Assembly: GCA_002342585.1 (NCBI GenBank)
Contig: DDQG01000018.1
Location: 79,848-143,847, forward strand
Source of the DNA: Prevotellaceae bacterium UBA2448
Lineage (GTDB): Bacteria; Bacteroidota; Bacteroidia; Bacteroidales; Bacteroidaceae
DNA: 64,000 nucleotides
Direction: 5' to 3'
Part shown: piece by piece, positions 8,986 to 17,926 of the stretch
Numbering within the stretch: the first letter of the stretch is position 1
Layout: each line of letters starts with the position of its first letter
The notes under the pieces: model-generated
Seen by the model: the letters and a program-made list of their open reading frames with translations, nothing else
Databases searched by the model: none
Told to the model about the DNA's origin: nothing
Program-made: the position numbers and the translations under genes

Positions 8986-9728
8986 GTCAGAATAGTTGTT
9001 AAGAAGATATCACTAAAAAGAACAAGGATGCTGCTGCTTACCACAGCATTAGTAGAGTTCTTTCCAACCTCAACGCTACCACCCTCTACAGAGTATCCCA
9101 TATAGGATGAAACAGAGGTTATGATGAATGCATAAACAATAGCCTTAATTATACCACACCAAAAATACCATTGGTTGAAGCTGTATCGGAAACCTTCATT
9201 CAACTCATCTATTGTAGTCATACCCGAAAACGATGTTGCATAAGCACCGGCTATACCACTCGCCACACTAAAGGTAACCAAAATAGGCATGATAGTCATA
9301 AGACCCATTATCTTTGGAAGTATCAGGTAATTAGCTGAGTTGACACCCATAATATCGAGGGCATCAATTTGCTGAGTTATTCGCATCGTGCCAATCTCAG
9401 AAGCAATATTCGAACCAACTTTTCCTGCAAGAATAAGACACATGATAGAAGACGAGAATTCGAGAAGCATAATTTCTCGTGTGGTGTAGCCCACCACCAT
9501 TTTCGGCATCCACGGACTCTGGATATTCAGTTTTATCTGAAGACATATCACCGCACCAATGAAAAAACTGATTATCAGTACGATGACAATAGAGTTATAA
9601 CCCAACTGGAACATCTCGTTTACGTACGATTTCCAAAACATTCTCATTCTGTCGGGTTGAGTAAGCACCCTTCCCATCAGCATGGAATAGCGTCCCAGAT
9701 GTATTAATCCTTTCTTTATTGTAAGCAC
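8982..9728 (-). CDS. mlaE: MlaE-family ABC transporter permease
   Basis: This is the inner-membrane permease of the MCE/Mla lipid transporter. The 248-residue product has five to six membrane segments and the family block LILAGKVGSNIASEIGTMR (about 107-125), which matches the MlaE signature. It is the first gene of the operon, with a promoter-like box about 30 bases upstream, and is coupled to mlaF by an ATGA overlap. It is divergent from the Dabb gene. Confidence 0.9.
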   Translation of the reverse strand: MLTIKKGLIHLGRYSMLMGRVLTQPDRMRMFWKSYVNEMFQLGYNSIVIVLIISFFIGAVICLQIKLNIQSPWMPKMVVGYTTREIMLLEFSSSIMCLILAGKVGSNIASEIGTMRITQQIDALDIMGVNSANYLILPKIMGLMTIMPILVTFSVASGIAGAYATSFSGMTTIDELNEGFRYSFNQWYFWCGIIKAIVYAFIITSVSSYMGYSVEGGSVEVGKNSTNAVVSSSILVLFSDIFLTTILT

Positions 9729-9756
9729 TTTATCGTTCTTTTTATTAAAAATCGTG

Positions 9757-9764
9757 CGAAGATA
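9757..9764 (-). promoter_or_regulatory. -7 box of the mlaE promoter
   Basis: The minus strand reads TATCTTCG, the TAnnTTCG variant seen at several other genes in this window. It lies about 30 bases before the mlaE ATG. Confidence 0.5.
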
Positions 9765-9772
9765 GTAATTTT

Positions 9773-9806
9773 TTTGCAGAGAGTAAAAATTTTTGCACTA
9801 TCTTTG
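9773..9806 (+). promoter_or_regulatory. Promoter of the Dabb gene (-33 and -7 boxes)
   Basis: TTTG at 9773-9776 and TATCTTTG at 9799-9806 are separated by 22 bases, close to the Bacteroidetes -33/-7 arrangement. The start codon follows 25 bases later. Confidence 0.65.
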
Positions 9807-9831
9807 TCCCGACAACTAAAAATTACAGACT

Positions 9832-10137
9832 ATGGTAAAACATATTATCCTCTGGACATTGAATCCAGAACTCACTGAAACAGAAAAGAATGAAGTAAAG
9901 AAAAACATAAAATCAGGACTCGAAAGTCTTGTTGGAGTAGTTTCTGGTCTTATAGAGTTAACTGTTCATATCGACGGACGTCTCGCTTCCTCCAATGCAG
10001 ACTTGATGCTCGACAGCACACTTGAATCAGCAGAAGCCCTCAAAGGTTATGCCTCCCACCCTGCTCATGTAGCTGTAGCAAACGGCAAGGTACGCCCTTT
10101 CACTGTTCAGCGCAGTTGTCTGGATTTTGAAATTTAA
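9832..10137 (+). CDS. Dabb-family (stress-responsive alpha/beta barrel) protein
   Basis: The 101-residue single-domain protein starts MVKHIILWTLNPE, typical of the Dabb dimeric ferredoxin-like barrel family, with HPAHVAVANGKVRPF near the end, also family-typical. Members include stress-induced proteins and small-molecule cyclases or monooxygenase-like enzymes, and no substrate can be read from sequence. It is monocistronic: its own promoter is upstream and a convergent gene lies downstream. Confidence 0.85.
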   Translation: MVKHIILWTLNPELTETEKNEVKKNIKSGLESLVGVVSGLIELTVHIDGRLASSNADLMLDSTLESAEALKGYASHPAHVAVANGKVRPFTVQRSCLDFEI

Positions 10138-10164
10138 CTTGTTACGTGCAACTCTGAAATATTC

Positions 10165-11529
10165 TCATTTATATCTGTCTATAAGATTCTGAGGCAGTCG
10201 GATTATACATATATTCATGGAACGACCATCGTCGGAAAGCATAGCAGACTGAATTTCAATCTCTGTTCCGTCCGGTTTGAAAGTAGGATGAACATGATCG
10301 CGAGCTGTTGTCTTATGTCCTGCTGTTAACAGAATGCGTTCCCCTGTATGACGGTCTATGAGCCACAATTCGCGGGCAAAGTCATCACCAGCCACCCAAT
10401 GTCCGTCCTGCGAACCGGCTACATGCCAGAAATTATCCCCCTTCACCTGTCCTTCCATAGTCAGTTCACCTGTACGCATATTCACTACAGCTATACCTGT
10501 AGGATATTCCTTCGTACCTGCCGGTCCCCAATCTTTTGAGAATGCGAACGACTCAAGACCCGGGATATTCCCTTCATCAGCATTTCCGTTATCATCTTTA
10601 TTTTTAGGTGGATAAGGAGTTAGCTTGATAGGCCTGTGACCGATAATTGCTATAACAAGTTCGTCGGCACTTATAACAGCCTCGTGAGTAACCCAATCGT
10701 GTTCTGTCTCACGATAGATGGGTCGGAGGTTCGTTCCGTCGGCATTAACCATCCATGTTCGTATAGGAGCCTTACCTCCTGTTTCCCAACAGAATATCAC
10801 TTCGCCTGGATGCCAGGGATTTCCTTGGATATGTCCTACCTTGAAATGAACTGCTACAACGGGTTCTGCCTTACCTGTCTTTAAGTCCATCTTACCTATT
10901 CCACCTGGTCCGGCACCCATTTTACGTGGCCCAAAATTCTTGGCTATAGGTTCTGCAATAGACATTTTTCGAGCATATTCTTTATCAAGACGGAAATATA
11001 CGAAATCCTCGCTGCCGTCAAGAGCCATATCACCCTCGCTGCACATATCTGCAGGAATAGTTCCGCAGACGCGTTCATAATGTTTCTTGTTTTTCAGTTT
11101 TCCTGCCTCCGAATCGGCAAAAAGTCGTTCCAGATTCACTTCGACAACTTGCATTCCTTTGCGTTTGTCATCCTTATCTTTCAAAGTACGCATATGGTAC
11201 AGATTCATAGACTTACGAGCTACACATAGCATACCAGAGAAGCCGCCCTCCGTTACTTGAACTATATCACCAGTTTCCTCGTTCACTGCCATAGCCTCAC
11301 CAGGAACTCGGTCAGAACGAAACACCACCCACTTACCATCGGCAGTCCACTGATTATGTGTCTGGTAAATTTTTGAGTCACCAGTTCCACTCTTACTGGT
11401 AAGAAAAACAAGTTCAACACCAGTACGAGGATCAGTAATTACCTTACGTTCTAAAGGGAATCGTCTTCCTATCTGTGCCTGAAGCATAGTAGGCAGCATA
11501 ATCAGAGTAAAAATTAGAAATCTTCTCAT
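10165..11529 (-). CDS. Secreted oligogalacturonate-lyase-like (PL22-type) beta-propeller protein
   Basis: The 454-residue protein has a clear signal peptide (MRRFLIFTLIMLPTMLQAQ). The rest is a WD40/TolB-like beta-propeller resembling oligogalacturonate lyases, which cleave short pectin fragments by beta-elimination. DHVHPTF (His412, His414) fits the family's HxH metal-binding pair, and GHIQGNPWHPGEVIFCWE and EHDWVTHE are other conserved-looking blocks. I could not confirm the full metal-ligand set, so catalytic activity is uncertain. Characterised oligogalacturonate lyases are cytoplasmic, whereas this one is predicted to be exported. A GH28 enzyme at 44804 would fit the same pectin pathway. 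Confidence 0.7.
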   Translation of the reverse strand: MRRFLIFTLIMLPTMLQAQIGRRFPLERKVITDPRTGVELVFLTSKSGTGDSKIYQTHNQWTADGKWVVFRSDRVPGEAMAVNEETGDIVQVTEGGFSGMLCVARKSMNLYHMRTLKDKDDKRKGMQVVEVNLERLFADSEAGKLKNKKHYERVCGTIPADMCSEGDMALDGSEDFVYFRLDKEYARKMSIAEPIAKNFGPRKMGAGPGGIGKMDLKTGKAEPVVAVHFKVGHIQGNPWHPGEVIFCWETGGKAPIRTWMVNADGTNLRPIYRETEHDWVTHEAVISADELVIAIIGHRPIKLTPYPPKNKDDNGNADEGNIPGLESFAFSKDWGPAGTKEYPTGIAVVNMRTGELTMEGQVKGDNFWHVAGSQDGHWVAGDDFARELWLIDRHTGERILLTAGHKTTARDHVHPTFKPDGTEIEIQSAMLSDDGRSMNICIIRLPQNLIDRYK

Positions 11530-11689
11530 AATTCCGTCTGTTTTGGGTGGCTAAGTTAACGTTTTCTTCTATATGTAACAAGAGTTTAGATAAGAATTTC
11601 TATTTAATTCTTAAATAGCCTCCATCAGTTAATAAAAAAATAATTGCAAAAAAACAGAATCGCACGCAGATACTGTCATAAAAAAGTCA

Positions 11690-11697
11690 TAAATTCG
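11690..11697 (+). promoter_or_regulatory. -7 box of the MATE-RsbW fusion gene
   Basis: TAAATTCG (TAnnTTCG) lies 28 bases before the ATG. The 195-base gap also holds an imperfect hairpin (AAGAATT/AATTCTT near 11600-11620) and is otherwise AT-rich with no ORF. Confidence 0.45.
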
Positions 11698-11724
11698 CAG
11701 AGTTTTTTGAAATTATAATCACAA

Positions 11725-13509
11725 ATGAATACACAAACTGCAACCTCACCCGCAAGAAACTCATTTATAGTTTCTAAGGCTCTGACAACATTCGTAATGG
11801 CAGCAGTACTGACCGCAGCTGCGAATCAATTGGCTCACACTGCCGATTCAATGATTGTAGGTCATATAGTAAATACAGATGCAGTTTCTGCCATCAACCT
11901 TGTACTCCCTATCGTGGAGGTTCTCAACTGTTTTGGTTTTCTGATTGCATTCGGTGCTAATGCTCTCTGTGCTCAGGCTATCGGTAGTGATGACAAGGAA
12001 AGAGTGGCTAAGATATTCAGTTCCACGATTATTGCTGTGATGACTATCGGACTGGCTGTTTCGCTGGGACTCAGTTTCTTCAGCATGGACATCGTAGAGA
12101 AAATGTCGGACGAACCACGACTGAACCACATGGCTTTTTCTTACATCCATGTTTACGCTATGGGTGCTTGGCTACAAATGATGTCGTATGGACTGAGTCT
12201 GATGGTAGCAACCGACGGACAACCACGAATTGTAACGAAATCTGTCATCATCGGAGCAATTACCAATATCATTGTTGACATTCTGACAATCTACGTGTTG
12301 GGAATGGGAGTAGAAGGAGCCGCACTGGGTTCACTCTCTATGTTCATAGTAAACATCATAATCCTGATGCAATACATACGCAAGCCGGAAAGTTCTTTTA
12401 GTTTCAAATGGCCGGGCAAGGATTTCTTCTCTATCTTCGTTCAGAACATGAAGCAAGGGGCTCCTATCACTCTGAGCAACTCACTTATGGCAGTCACCAT
12501 TTTGTTGCTCAACCACATAGTGCTCACATATCTGGGTGCCGACGGACTATTCCTTTGGTCTGTATGTCTGCAGATGCTTCTGCTTTCCTATGTATTCATT
12601 GACGGACTCATCGAATCGCTCTTTGCCATCGGTGGAATTCTAGTTGGCGAACGCGACGTGAAAGGACTTCAGATTTTGGTAAAAAAAGCACTGATGATTA
12701 TCGGTTCTTTGGTTACTATAGTAATCATCCTCATGTACATACCAGGACTCGTAGGTTTCATGTTCGGTGTAACAGAACCTACACTTGCAACGGAACTCAA
12801 CCGAGTACTTCAAATCTTTGCCCTGATGCTTATACCATTCGCAGTAACACAGATTCTGCTAAGCACATATCAGCTTTTGGGACATGAGAAGACAAGCGTC
12901 ATCACAGCTACCGCACAGACCGTCTTCATGGTTATCACAGTATGGATAACAGCTGAGGTAGAAGGTGTAGAACTTTGGTGGGGTTTCGCAGTAGGATGTA
13001 TTATGGTTCTCGCTCTACAAATATGTAATTCTTTCATACAAAGCCGATTAAAGCACAACACCATATCATCTATAACGATGATTCCAAACGACTTAGGAGG
13101 TTTCACATTTGACCGCTCTGTAAACTACGACGAAAAAGAAGTAAGTCTAGTTCTGAACGATATCGATAAATTCCTTAAACATGCTGGGGTAGATAAGCAA
13201 AGTCTGTTTGAAGTAAACCTTTGTTGCGAAGAACTGATGACCAACATCGCCCGACACTCAGTCGGAAACATTCTGAAGCACACATTCGATGTTCACATCT
13301 ACATCAACGACGAGGGAATTTTCGTTACGTTGAAAGATGCAGGCAAACCATTCGACCCAATAAAAGCAGGTAAGATGGCAGACAAGAATATCGGTAGCAA
13401 GGAGCATCCATATTTGGGACTCCGACTAGTTACAAATATCATTCCGGATATTAGTTACAAGTACATGTATGGTGAAAATACCGTACTGATATGTCGCAAG
13501 AACGATTAA
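11725..13509 (+). CDS. MATE-family transporter fused to a C-terminal RsbW-like ATPase domain
   Basis: This 594-residue protein has two parts. Residues about 15-445 form a MATE (multidrug and toxin extrusion) transporter with about 12 membrane segments. Residues about 460-594 are a soluble GHKL ATPase domain of the RsbW/SpoIIAB anti-sigma kinase type: N-box CCEELMTN (Glu503, Asn507), G1 box DAGKPFDP (538-545) and G2 GLRL (565-568). The end resembles the stand-alone RsbW-like protein at 46543 (shared GKPFxPI and YxYxxGxNxL patterns). Ordinary MATE proteins stop near 450 residues. The fusion implies that transport state and Ser/Thr phosphorylation of a STAS partner are coupled; that is inference. 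It is monocistronic with its own promoter. Confidence 0.9.
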   Translation: MNTQTATSPARNSFIVSKALTTFVMAAVLTAAANQLAHTADSMIVGHIVNTDAVSAINLVLPIVEVLNCFGFLIAFGANALCAQAIGSDDKERVAKIFSSTIIAVMTIGLAVSLGLSFFSMDIVEKMSDEPRLNHMAFSYIHVYAMGAWLQMMSYGLSLMVATDGQPRIVTKSVIIGAITNIIVDILTIYVLGMGVEGAALGSLSMFIVNIIILMQYIRKPESSFSFKWPGKDFFSIFVQNMKQGAPITLSNSLMAVTILLLNHIVLTYLGADGLFLWSVCLQMLLLSYVFIDGLIESLFAIGGILVGERDVKGLQILVKKALMIIGSLVTIVIILMYIPGLVGFMFGVTEPTLATELNRVLQIFALMLIPFAVTQILLSTYQLLGHEKTSVITATAQTVFMVITVWITAEVEGVELWWGFAVGCIMVLALQICNSFIQSRLKHNTISSITMIPNDLGGFTFDRSVNYDEKEVSLVLNDIDKFLKHAGVDKQSLFEVNLCCEELMTNIARHSVGNILKHTFDVHIYINDEGIFVTLKDAGKPFDPIKAGKMADKNIGSKEHPYLGLRLVTNIIPDISYKYMYGENTVLICRKND

Positions 13510-13570
13510 TTCTATTTTCGCGTGAACATTATTAATTGAAATTTATGCATGGAAAGAGAATTTTTTTCCG

Positions 13571-13578
13571 TATCTTCG
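13571..13578 (+). promoter_or_regulatory. -7 box upstream of lptB
   Basis: TATCTTCG matches TAnnTTCG. It predicts transcription starting near 13585, ahead of all candidate lptB starts. Confidence 0.5.
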
Positions 13579-13637
13579 CGCCCGATTGTCTAATTTACAA
13601 TAGAAATTAAAGTTTGGAAGAGCAGAAAAATACAAAC

Positions 13638-14492
13638 ATGGGGATGTTCTCCACTACAGCTACTACAAATGCGAGCGACGCGGAAATTCCTGATTTCTCG
13701 GACGATCGCATGACGTTGTACACGAGGAACCTTGTAAAGACATACGGAAAACGCACTGTGGTAAACGACGTATCTTTTCATGTGCGTCAGGGAGAAATTG
13801 TAGGATTGTTGGGACCTAATGGTGCTGGCAAGACTACGAGTTTCTATATGACAACTGGACTTGTAGTACCAAACGGAGGAAGAGTATTCATCAACAACAC
13901 AGAAATCACTACCGACCCAGTTTCTACCCGCGCAAAGAAAGGCGTAGGATACTTAGCACAGGAAGCGAGTGTGTTCCGCACTATGAGTGTGGAGGATAAT
14001 ATTATGACTGTGCTTGAGATGAGATACGAATCGATTGAGGAACAGCATGAGAAACTGGAATCGCTGTTAAACGAATTCCGTCTGCAGAAAGTACGCAAGA
14101 ACAAAGGTAACCAATTGTCAGGAGGTGAACGCCGCCGTTGCGAAATTGCTCGTTGTTTGGCTATCGACCCTAAGTTTATCATGCTTGACGAACCCTTTGC
14201 CGGTGTTGACCCTATTGCCGTAGAAGACATTCAGTATATCGTTTGGAAACTAAAGGACAGAAATATCGGAATCCTTATTACTGACCACAATGTACAGGAA
14301 ACGCTCTGTATTACCGACCGTGCATATCTGTTGTTCGAAGGTCGAATACTTTTCAAAGGTACTCCACCCGAGTTGGCAGACAACACAATCGTAAAGGAAA
14401 AGTATCTGGGTTCCAACTTCATTCTCCGTCCCAAGGACTTCCAGCTCATCGACGAGAAGAGGAAACGTCAAGAGATGGAAGAAAATCGATAA
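13638..14492 (+). CDS. lptB: LPS export ABC transporter ATPase LptB
   Basis: This is the ATPase of the LptB2FG complex that extracts lipopolysaccharide from the inner membrane. It has Walker A GPNGAGKTTSFY, signature LSGGERRRCEIARCLA, Walker B FIMLDEPFAGVDP and H-loop ITDHNV, followed by a C-terminal helix extension. The start is ambiguous: a TTG at 13614, ATGs at 13638 and 13644, and the conserved LptB N-terminus MTLYTRNLVKTYGKR at 13710. I chose 13638, the first ATG after the promoter. If correct, there is an unusual Ser/Thr/Asp-rich N-tail of about 24 residues. The downstream gap to rsfS is a degenerate seven-base repeat. Confidence 0.88.
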   Translation: MGMFSTTATTNASDAEIPDFSDDRMTLYTRNLVKTYGKRTVVNDVSFHVRQGEIVGLLGPNGAGKTTSFYMTTGLVVPNGGRVFINNTEITTDPVSTRAKKGVGYLAQEASVFRTMSVEDNIMTVLEMRYESIEEQHEKLESLLNEFRLQKVRKNKGNQLSGGERRRCEIARCLAIDPKFIMLDEPFAGVDPIAVEDIQYIVWKLKDRNIGILITDHNVQETLCITDRAYLLFEGRILFKGTPPELADNTIVKEKYLGSNFILRPKDFQLIDEKRKRQEMEENR

Positions 14493-14537
14493 GATTCACT
14501 ATTTACATTTTAATTATTTACGATTTAACTCTATAAC
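14493..14537 (+). repeat. Degenerate heptad-like spacer between lptB and rsfS
   Basis: The 45-base gap is A/C/T-rich and poor in G, with repeated TTTAC/TTTAA cores spaced roughly seven bases apart. It starts right after the lptB stop and ends at the rsfS GTG. It resembles the clearer arrays in the V-ATPase operon and before prfA, but the period is weak here. Confidence 0.4.
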
Positions 14538-14882
14538 GTGAAGAATAAAAACAAACTGATTGATGCTATCGTTGCAGGCATCGAGGAAAAGAAAGGTCAG
14601 AACATCACAGTACTCGATTTGCACGAGATTGGTGACACAATAACTCAATATCTGGTGATTTGCGAAGGCAACACCCCTATCCAGGTGAACGCAATTAGCG
14701 ACTCTGTATGGGACATTGTTCATGAACGTACTGGCGAGAAGCCTGTAAGTACCGATGGTAAGAGAAACAACCTTTGGGTAGCTATGGACTATGTGGATGT
14801 GGCTGTACATGTGTTTGTACCTGAAGCACGCACTTTCTACGACATTGACAACTTGTGGGAGGATGCAAAACGAATCGGTTAA
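14538..14882 (+). CDS. rsfS: Ribosome silencing factor RsfS
   Basis: This RsfS/Iojap-family protein binds L14 on the 50S subunit and blocks subunit joining when nutrients are low. It has 114 residues, near the family length, with the conserved DLHEIGDTITQYLVICEG strand and helix and YVDVAVHVFVPEARTFYDI near the end. It starts at GTG: GTGAAGAATAAAAAC, with no better in-frame ATG. It lies immediately before ftsH, the usual Bacteroidetes order rsfS-ftsH-cdsA. Confidence 0.92.
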   Translation: MKNKNKLIDAIVAGIEEKKGQNITVLDLHEIGDTITQYLVICEGNTPIQVNAISDSVWDIVHERTGEKPVSTDGKRNNLWVAMDYVDVAVHVFVPEARTFYDIDNLWEDAKRIG

Positions 14883-14901
14883 AACCCTAAAAGGAAATCC
14901 A

Positions 14902-17019
14902 ATGAGAAACGAAATGAATAGCGAAATGCAGCAGTTGCAGAACGAATCGGACAAAAAGCAACCGCAACAGCAGAACAAAAAGAACGGAGATACGCCCCAA
15001 CCGCGTTTCAACTTGAGTTGGCTGTATATCTTGCTGATTGGAGGCATTATTTATATGTACTTCACTGACAATGGCAGTGGAGCTGAAAAGAAAGTAGACT
15101 ACACTGCTTTCAAGGAGTACATAGAAAAAGGATATGCAAGTGATGTGGTTATCGACAAACGCGAACTCGTACTGGAGATGTACGTAAAACGTGAGTACGA
15201 CCGCAAAGTGTTTGGCAACGGAAATAAAAACAAAAACAAACGTGCCGTTGAAGTAGAAATCGGCTCTGTGGAGAAGGTTGAGGAATTTCTCGACAAGGCT
15301 CAGGCAGAAGGACAATTTGACGGACGTGTAGGCTATAAGCAGTCTAATAACTTCATGACGAACCTTATCTGGCAACTTCTGCCTATGGTATTCCTCGTTG
15401 GACTTTGGATATTCATCATGCGAAGAGTCGGTGGTGGCGGAATGATGGGCGGCGGTGTATTCAGTGTAGGAAAGTCGAAAGCCCAACTGATAGAAGGGGG
15501 CGACAAAGAAGGCAAGATTACCTTCAAGGATGTTGCCGGTCAGGCTGGAGCTAAACAAGAAGTGCAGGAGATTGTTGAGTTCTTGAAGAATCCTAAAAAA
15601 TACACAGACCTTGGAGGTAAGATTCCAAAGGGCGCTTTGCTAGTAGGCCCTCCAGGAACAGGTAAGACCCTTCTCGCAAAGGCTGTTGCAGGTGAAGCCG
15701 ACGTACCATTCTTCTCCCTCTCCGGTTCTGAATTCGTGGAGATGTTCGTAGGTGTGGGTGCTAGTCGTGTACGCGACCTCTTCACTCAAGCAAAAGCGAA
15801 AGCTCCATGCATCATCTTCATCGACGAAATCGATGCCATTGGTCGTGCACGTGCCAATGCAGCTTCTCTTGGAGGAAACGATGAACGAGAAAGTACTCTG
15901 AACCAGTTGCTCACAGAGATGGATGGATTTGGTACCAACAGCGGTATCATTATCATGGCAGCTACGAACCGTGCCGATATATTGGATAAAGCTCTGCTGC
16001 GTGCAGGACGTTTCGACCGTCAGATTCATGTTGATCTTCCTGACTTAAACGAACGTAAAGAGATATTCAACGTACATCTGCGTCCAATCAAAATTGACGA
16101 GACTGTAGATGTGGATATGCTTGCTCGTCAGACTCCTGGATTCTCAGGTGCTGACATAGCAAACGTATGTAACGAAGCCGCTCTGATAGCAGCTCGACAT
16201 AACAAGAAATGGGTGGACAAGCAATGTTTCCTTGATGCCGTTGACCGAATAATAGGCGGTCTGGAAAAGAAAACAAAATTGCTCACTCAGGAGGAAAAAC
16301 GCACTATCGCCCTTCACGAGGCTGGTCACGCTACCATCTCTTGGTTCCTACAGTATGCCAACCCGTTGGTTAAGGTTACAATTGTTCCACGCGGACAGGC
16401 TCTTGGTGCAGCTTGGTACATGCCTGAAGAACGTCAGATTACTACTAAAGAAGAGATACTCGACGAGATATGTGCCACTCTTGGCGGTAGAGCTGCTGAG
16501 GAAATCTGCACAGGCAGAATATCCACAGGAGCTATGAACGACTTGGAGACCGTTACGAAACGTGCTTACGGCATGATTGCTTATGCCGGTATGGGCGACA
16601 ACCTGCCAAACCTCTGTTACTACAACAATCAGGAATACCAGTTCCAAAAGCCGTATTCCGACAAGACTGCAGAACTCATCGACGAAGATGTAAAGGCTCT
16701 GATAGCAAAGGAATACGAACGTGCAAAGAAAGTACTTATGGAACATCGTGAAGGTCACGCCCAATTGGCACAGATACTGATTGACCGTGAAGTAATCTTT
16801 GCAGAAGACGTAGAACGCATCTTCGGCAAGCGTCCTTGGACATCGCGTACCGACGAAATTCTTGCAGCCAACGAAGAGGCTGAAAAGAAAGAACAGGAAA
16901 ATAATGAGACAACTGCCACAGACCATAAGGCAGAAAACGAAGATATAATCAGAAAGAAAGCTATTCAGGCTATCTTAGAAAAAGAAAAGGAAAAAGAACA
17001 TGAAGAACCTAATCATTAG
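14902..17019 (+). CDS. ftsH: ATP-dependent zinc metalloprotease FtsH
   Basis: This is a membrane-anchored AAA+ protease that removes damaged membrane proteins and unstable regulators. The product has 705 residues from the ATG at 14902, which is preceded by AAGGAAAT; a longer reading frame from 14791 would overlap most of rsfS and is rejected. Membrane segments lie at about 39-54 and 154-173, enclosing the periplasmic domain. Walker A is GPPGTGKT (249-256), Walker B FIDEIDA (306-312), the second region of homology is near 345-373, and the zinc site is HEAGH (472-476). The C-tail is Glu/Lys-rich. It overlaps cdsA by 20 bases. Confidence 0.96.
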   Translation: MRNEMNSEMQQLQNESDKKQPQQQNKKNGDTPQPRFNLSWLYILLIGGIIYMYFTDNGSGAEKKVDYTAFKEYIEKGYASDVVIDKRELVLEMYVKREYDRKVFGNGNKNKNKRAVEVEIGSVEKVEEFLDKAQAEGQFDGRVGYKQSNNFMTNLIWQLLPMVFLVGLWIFIMRRVGGGGMMGGGVFSVGKSKAQLIEGGDKEGKITFKDVAGQAGAKQEVQEIVEFLKNPKKYTDLGGKIPKGALLVGPPGTGKTLLAKAVAGEADVPFFSLSGSEFVEMFVGVGASRVRDLFTQAKAKAPCIIFIDEIDAIGRARANAASLGGNDERESTLNQLLTEMDGFGTNSGIIIMAATNRADILDKALLRAGRFDRQIHVDLPDLNERKEIFNVHLRPIKIDETVDVDMLARQTPGFSGADIANVCNEAALIAARHNKKWVDKQCFLDAVDRIIGGLEKKTKLLTQEEKRTIALHEAGHATISWFLQYANPLVKVTIVPRGQALGAAWYMPEERQITTKEEILDEICATLGGRAAEEICTGRISTGAMNDLETVTKRAYGMIAYAGMGDNLPNLCYYNNQEYQFQKPYSDKTAELIDEDVKALIAKEYERAKKVLMEHREGHAQLAQILIDREVIFAEDVERIFGKRPWTSRTDEILAANEEAEKKEQENNETTATDHKAENEDIIRKKAIQAILEKEKEKEHEEPNH

Positions 17020-17878
17020 AGCACTCACAGGAGTTATCTTTGTAGCACTCCTCGTAGGATGTATCGTATGGCATCCATATACCTTTGCTGTGCTGTTTGC
17101 AGTTATCTCTGCACTCACCACATGGGAATTCGGTACTATCGTAAATCGTAATGCAGACCTACAAGTAAACCGTTTCATCACGTCCGTATCATCTGCATAC
17201 TTGTTTATTGCAGTATTGTCGTACAACGTAAACCTCATGGATGCTACAGTCTTCATACCATACCTGATTAGCATCATGTATCTAATGATTAGCGAACTCT
17301 ACTTCGACCGAAAGAACAACATTCAGAACTGGGCATTTGCGCTGATGTCGCAGATATACATCGCCCTACCCTTTGCCCTGCTCAACACCATGTCGTTCGT
17401 CAACATGCCAGACTCTTGTTTCCTGCCACAACTGGTTTACTATTATTGGTATCCATTGGCACTCTTCATATTCCTATGGTCGAGCGACACAGGAGCATAC
17501 TGCTTCGGCAGTCTGCTTGGAAGGCACAGTCTCTTCCCTCGCGTCTCTCCTAAGAAATCGTGGGAAGGCAGCATTGGTGGCACACTCGTAGCTCTTTTAG
17601 CATCACAGATTATCGCTACTTACATACCATTCTGTGATGGGCTGCAGGAACACTACTCTCGTTATGTATGGGGGGGCTTTGCACTCACAGTAGTAATATT
17701 CGGCACCTGGGGCGACCTAGTAGAATCACTCCTAAAACGTCGTTTGGGTATAAAAGACTCTGGTAATATGATCCCTGGACACGGAGGTATGCTCGACCGT
17801 TTCGACTCATCACTCATGGCAATCCCTGCTGTGGTAATCTACATCTACACGGTTATCCAGTACATCGTGAGATACTAA
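17000..17878 (+). CDS. cdsA: Phosphatidate cytidylyltransferase
   Basis: This enzyme makes CDP-diacylglycerol from phosphatidate and CTP, the branch point of phospholipid synthesis, in the inner membrane. The 292-residue product has about seven to eight membrane segments and the CDP-diglyceride synthase signature at the end (KDSGNMIPGHGGMLDRFDS), preceded by SPKKSWEGSIGG. Translation starts inside the ftsH 3' end (20-base overlap), so it is coupled to ftsH. Confidence 0.95.
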   Translation: MKNLIIRALTGVIFVALLVGCIVWHPYTFAVLFAVISALTTWEFGTIVNRNADLQVNRFITSVSSAYLFIAVLSYNVNLMDATVFIPYLISIMYLMISELYFDRKNNIQNWAFALMSQIYIALPFALLNTMSFVNMPDSCFLPQLVYYYWYPLALFIFLWSSDTGAYCFGSLLGRHSLFPRVSPKKSWEGSIGGTLVALLASQIIATYIPFCDGLQEHYSRYVWGGFALTVVIFGTWGDLVESLLKRRLGIKDSGNMIPGHGGMLDRFDSSLMAIPAVVIYIYTVIQYIVRY

Positions 17879-17926
17879 ACCAAGAATTATAATTGAAAAT
17901 CTTTTACACATTATATATAATATATT

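Noticed and set aside
14791..14901. Upstream extension of ftsH to a start within rsfS
   Set aside because: It would overlap most of rsfS and adds residues without any domain, while the ATG at 14902 has an upstream AAGGAAAT.
15640..16029. Antisense frames inside ftsH
   Set aside because: They are shadows of the AAA domain coding sequence.
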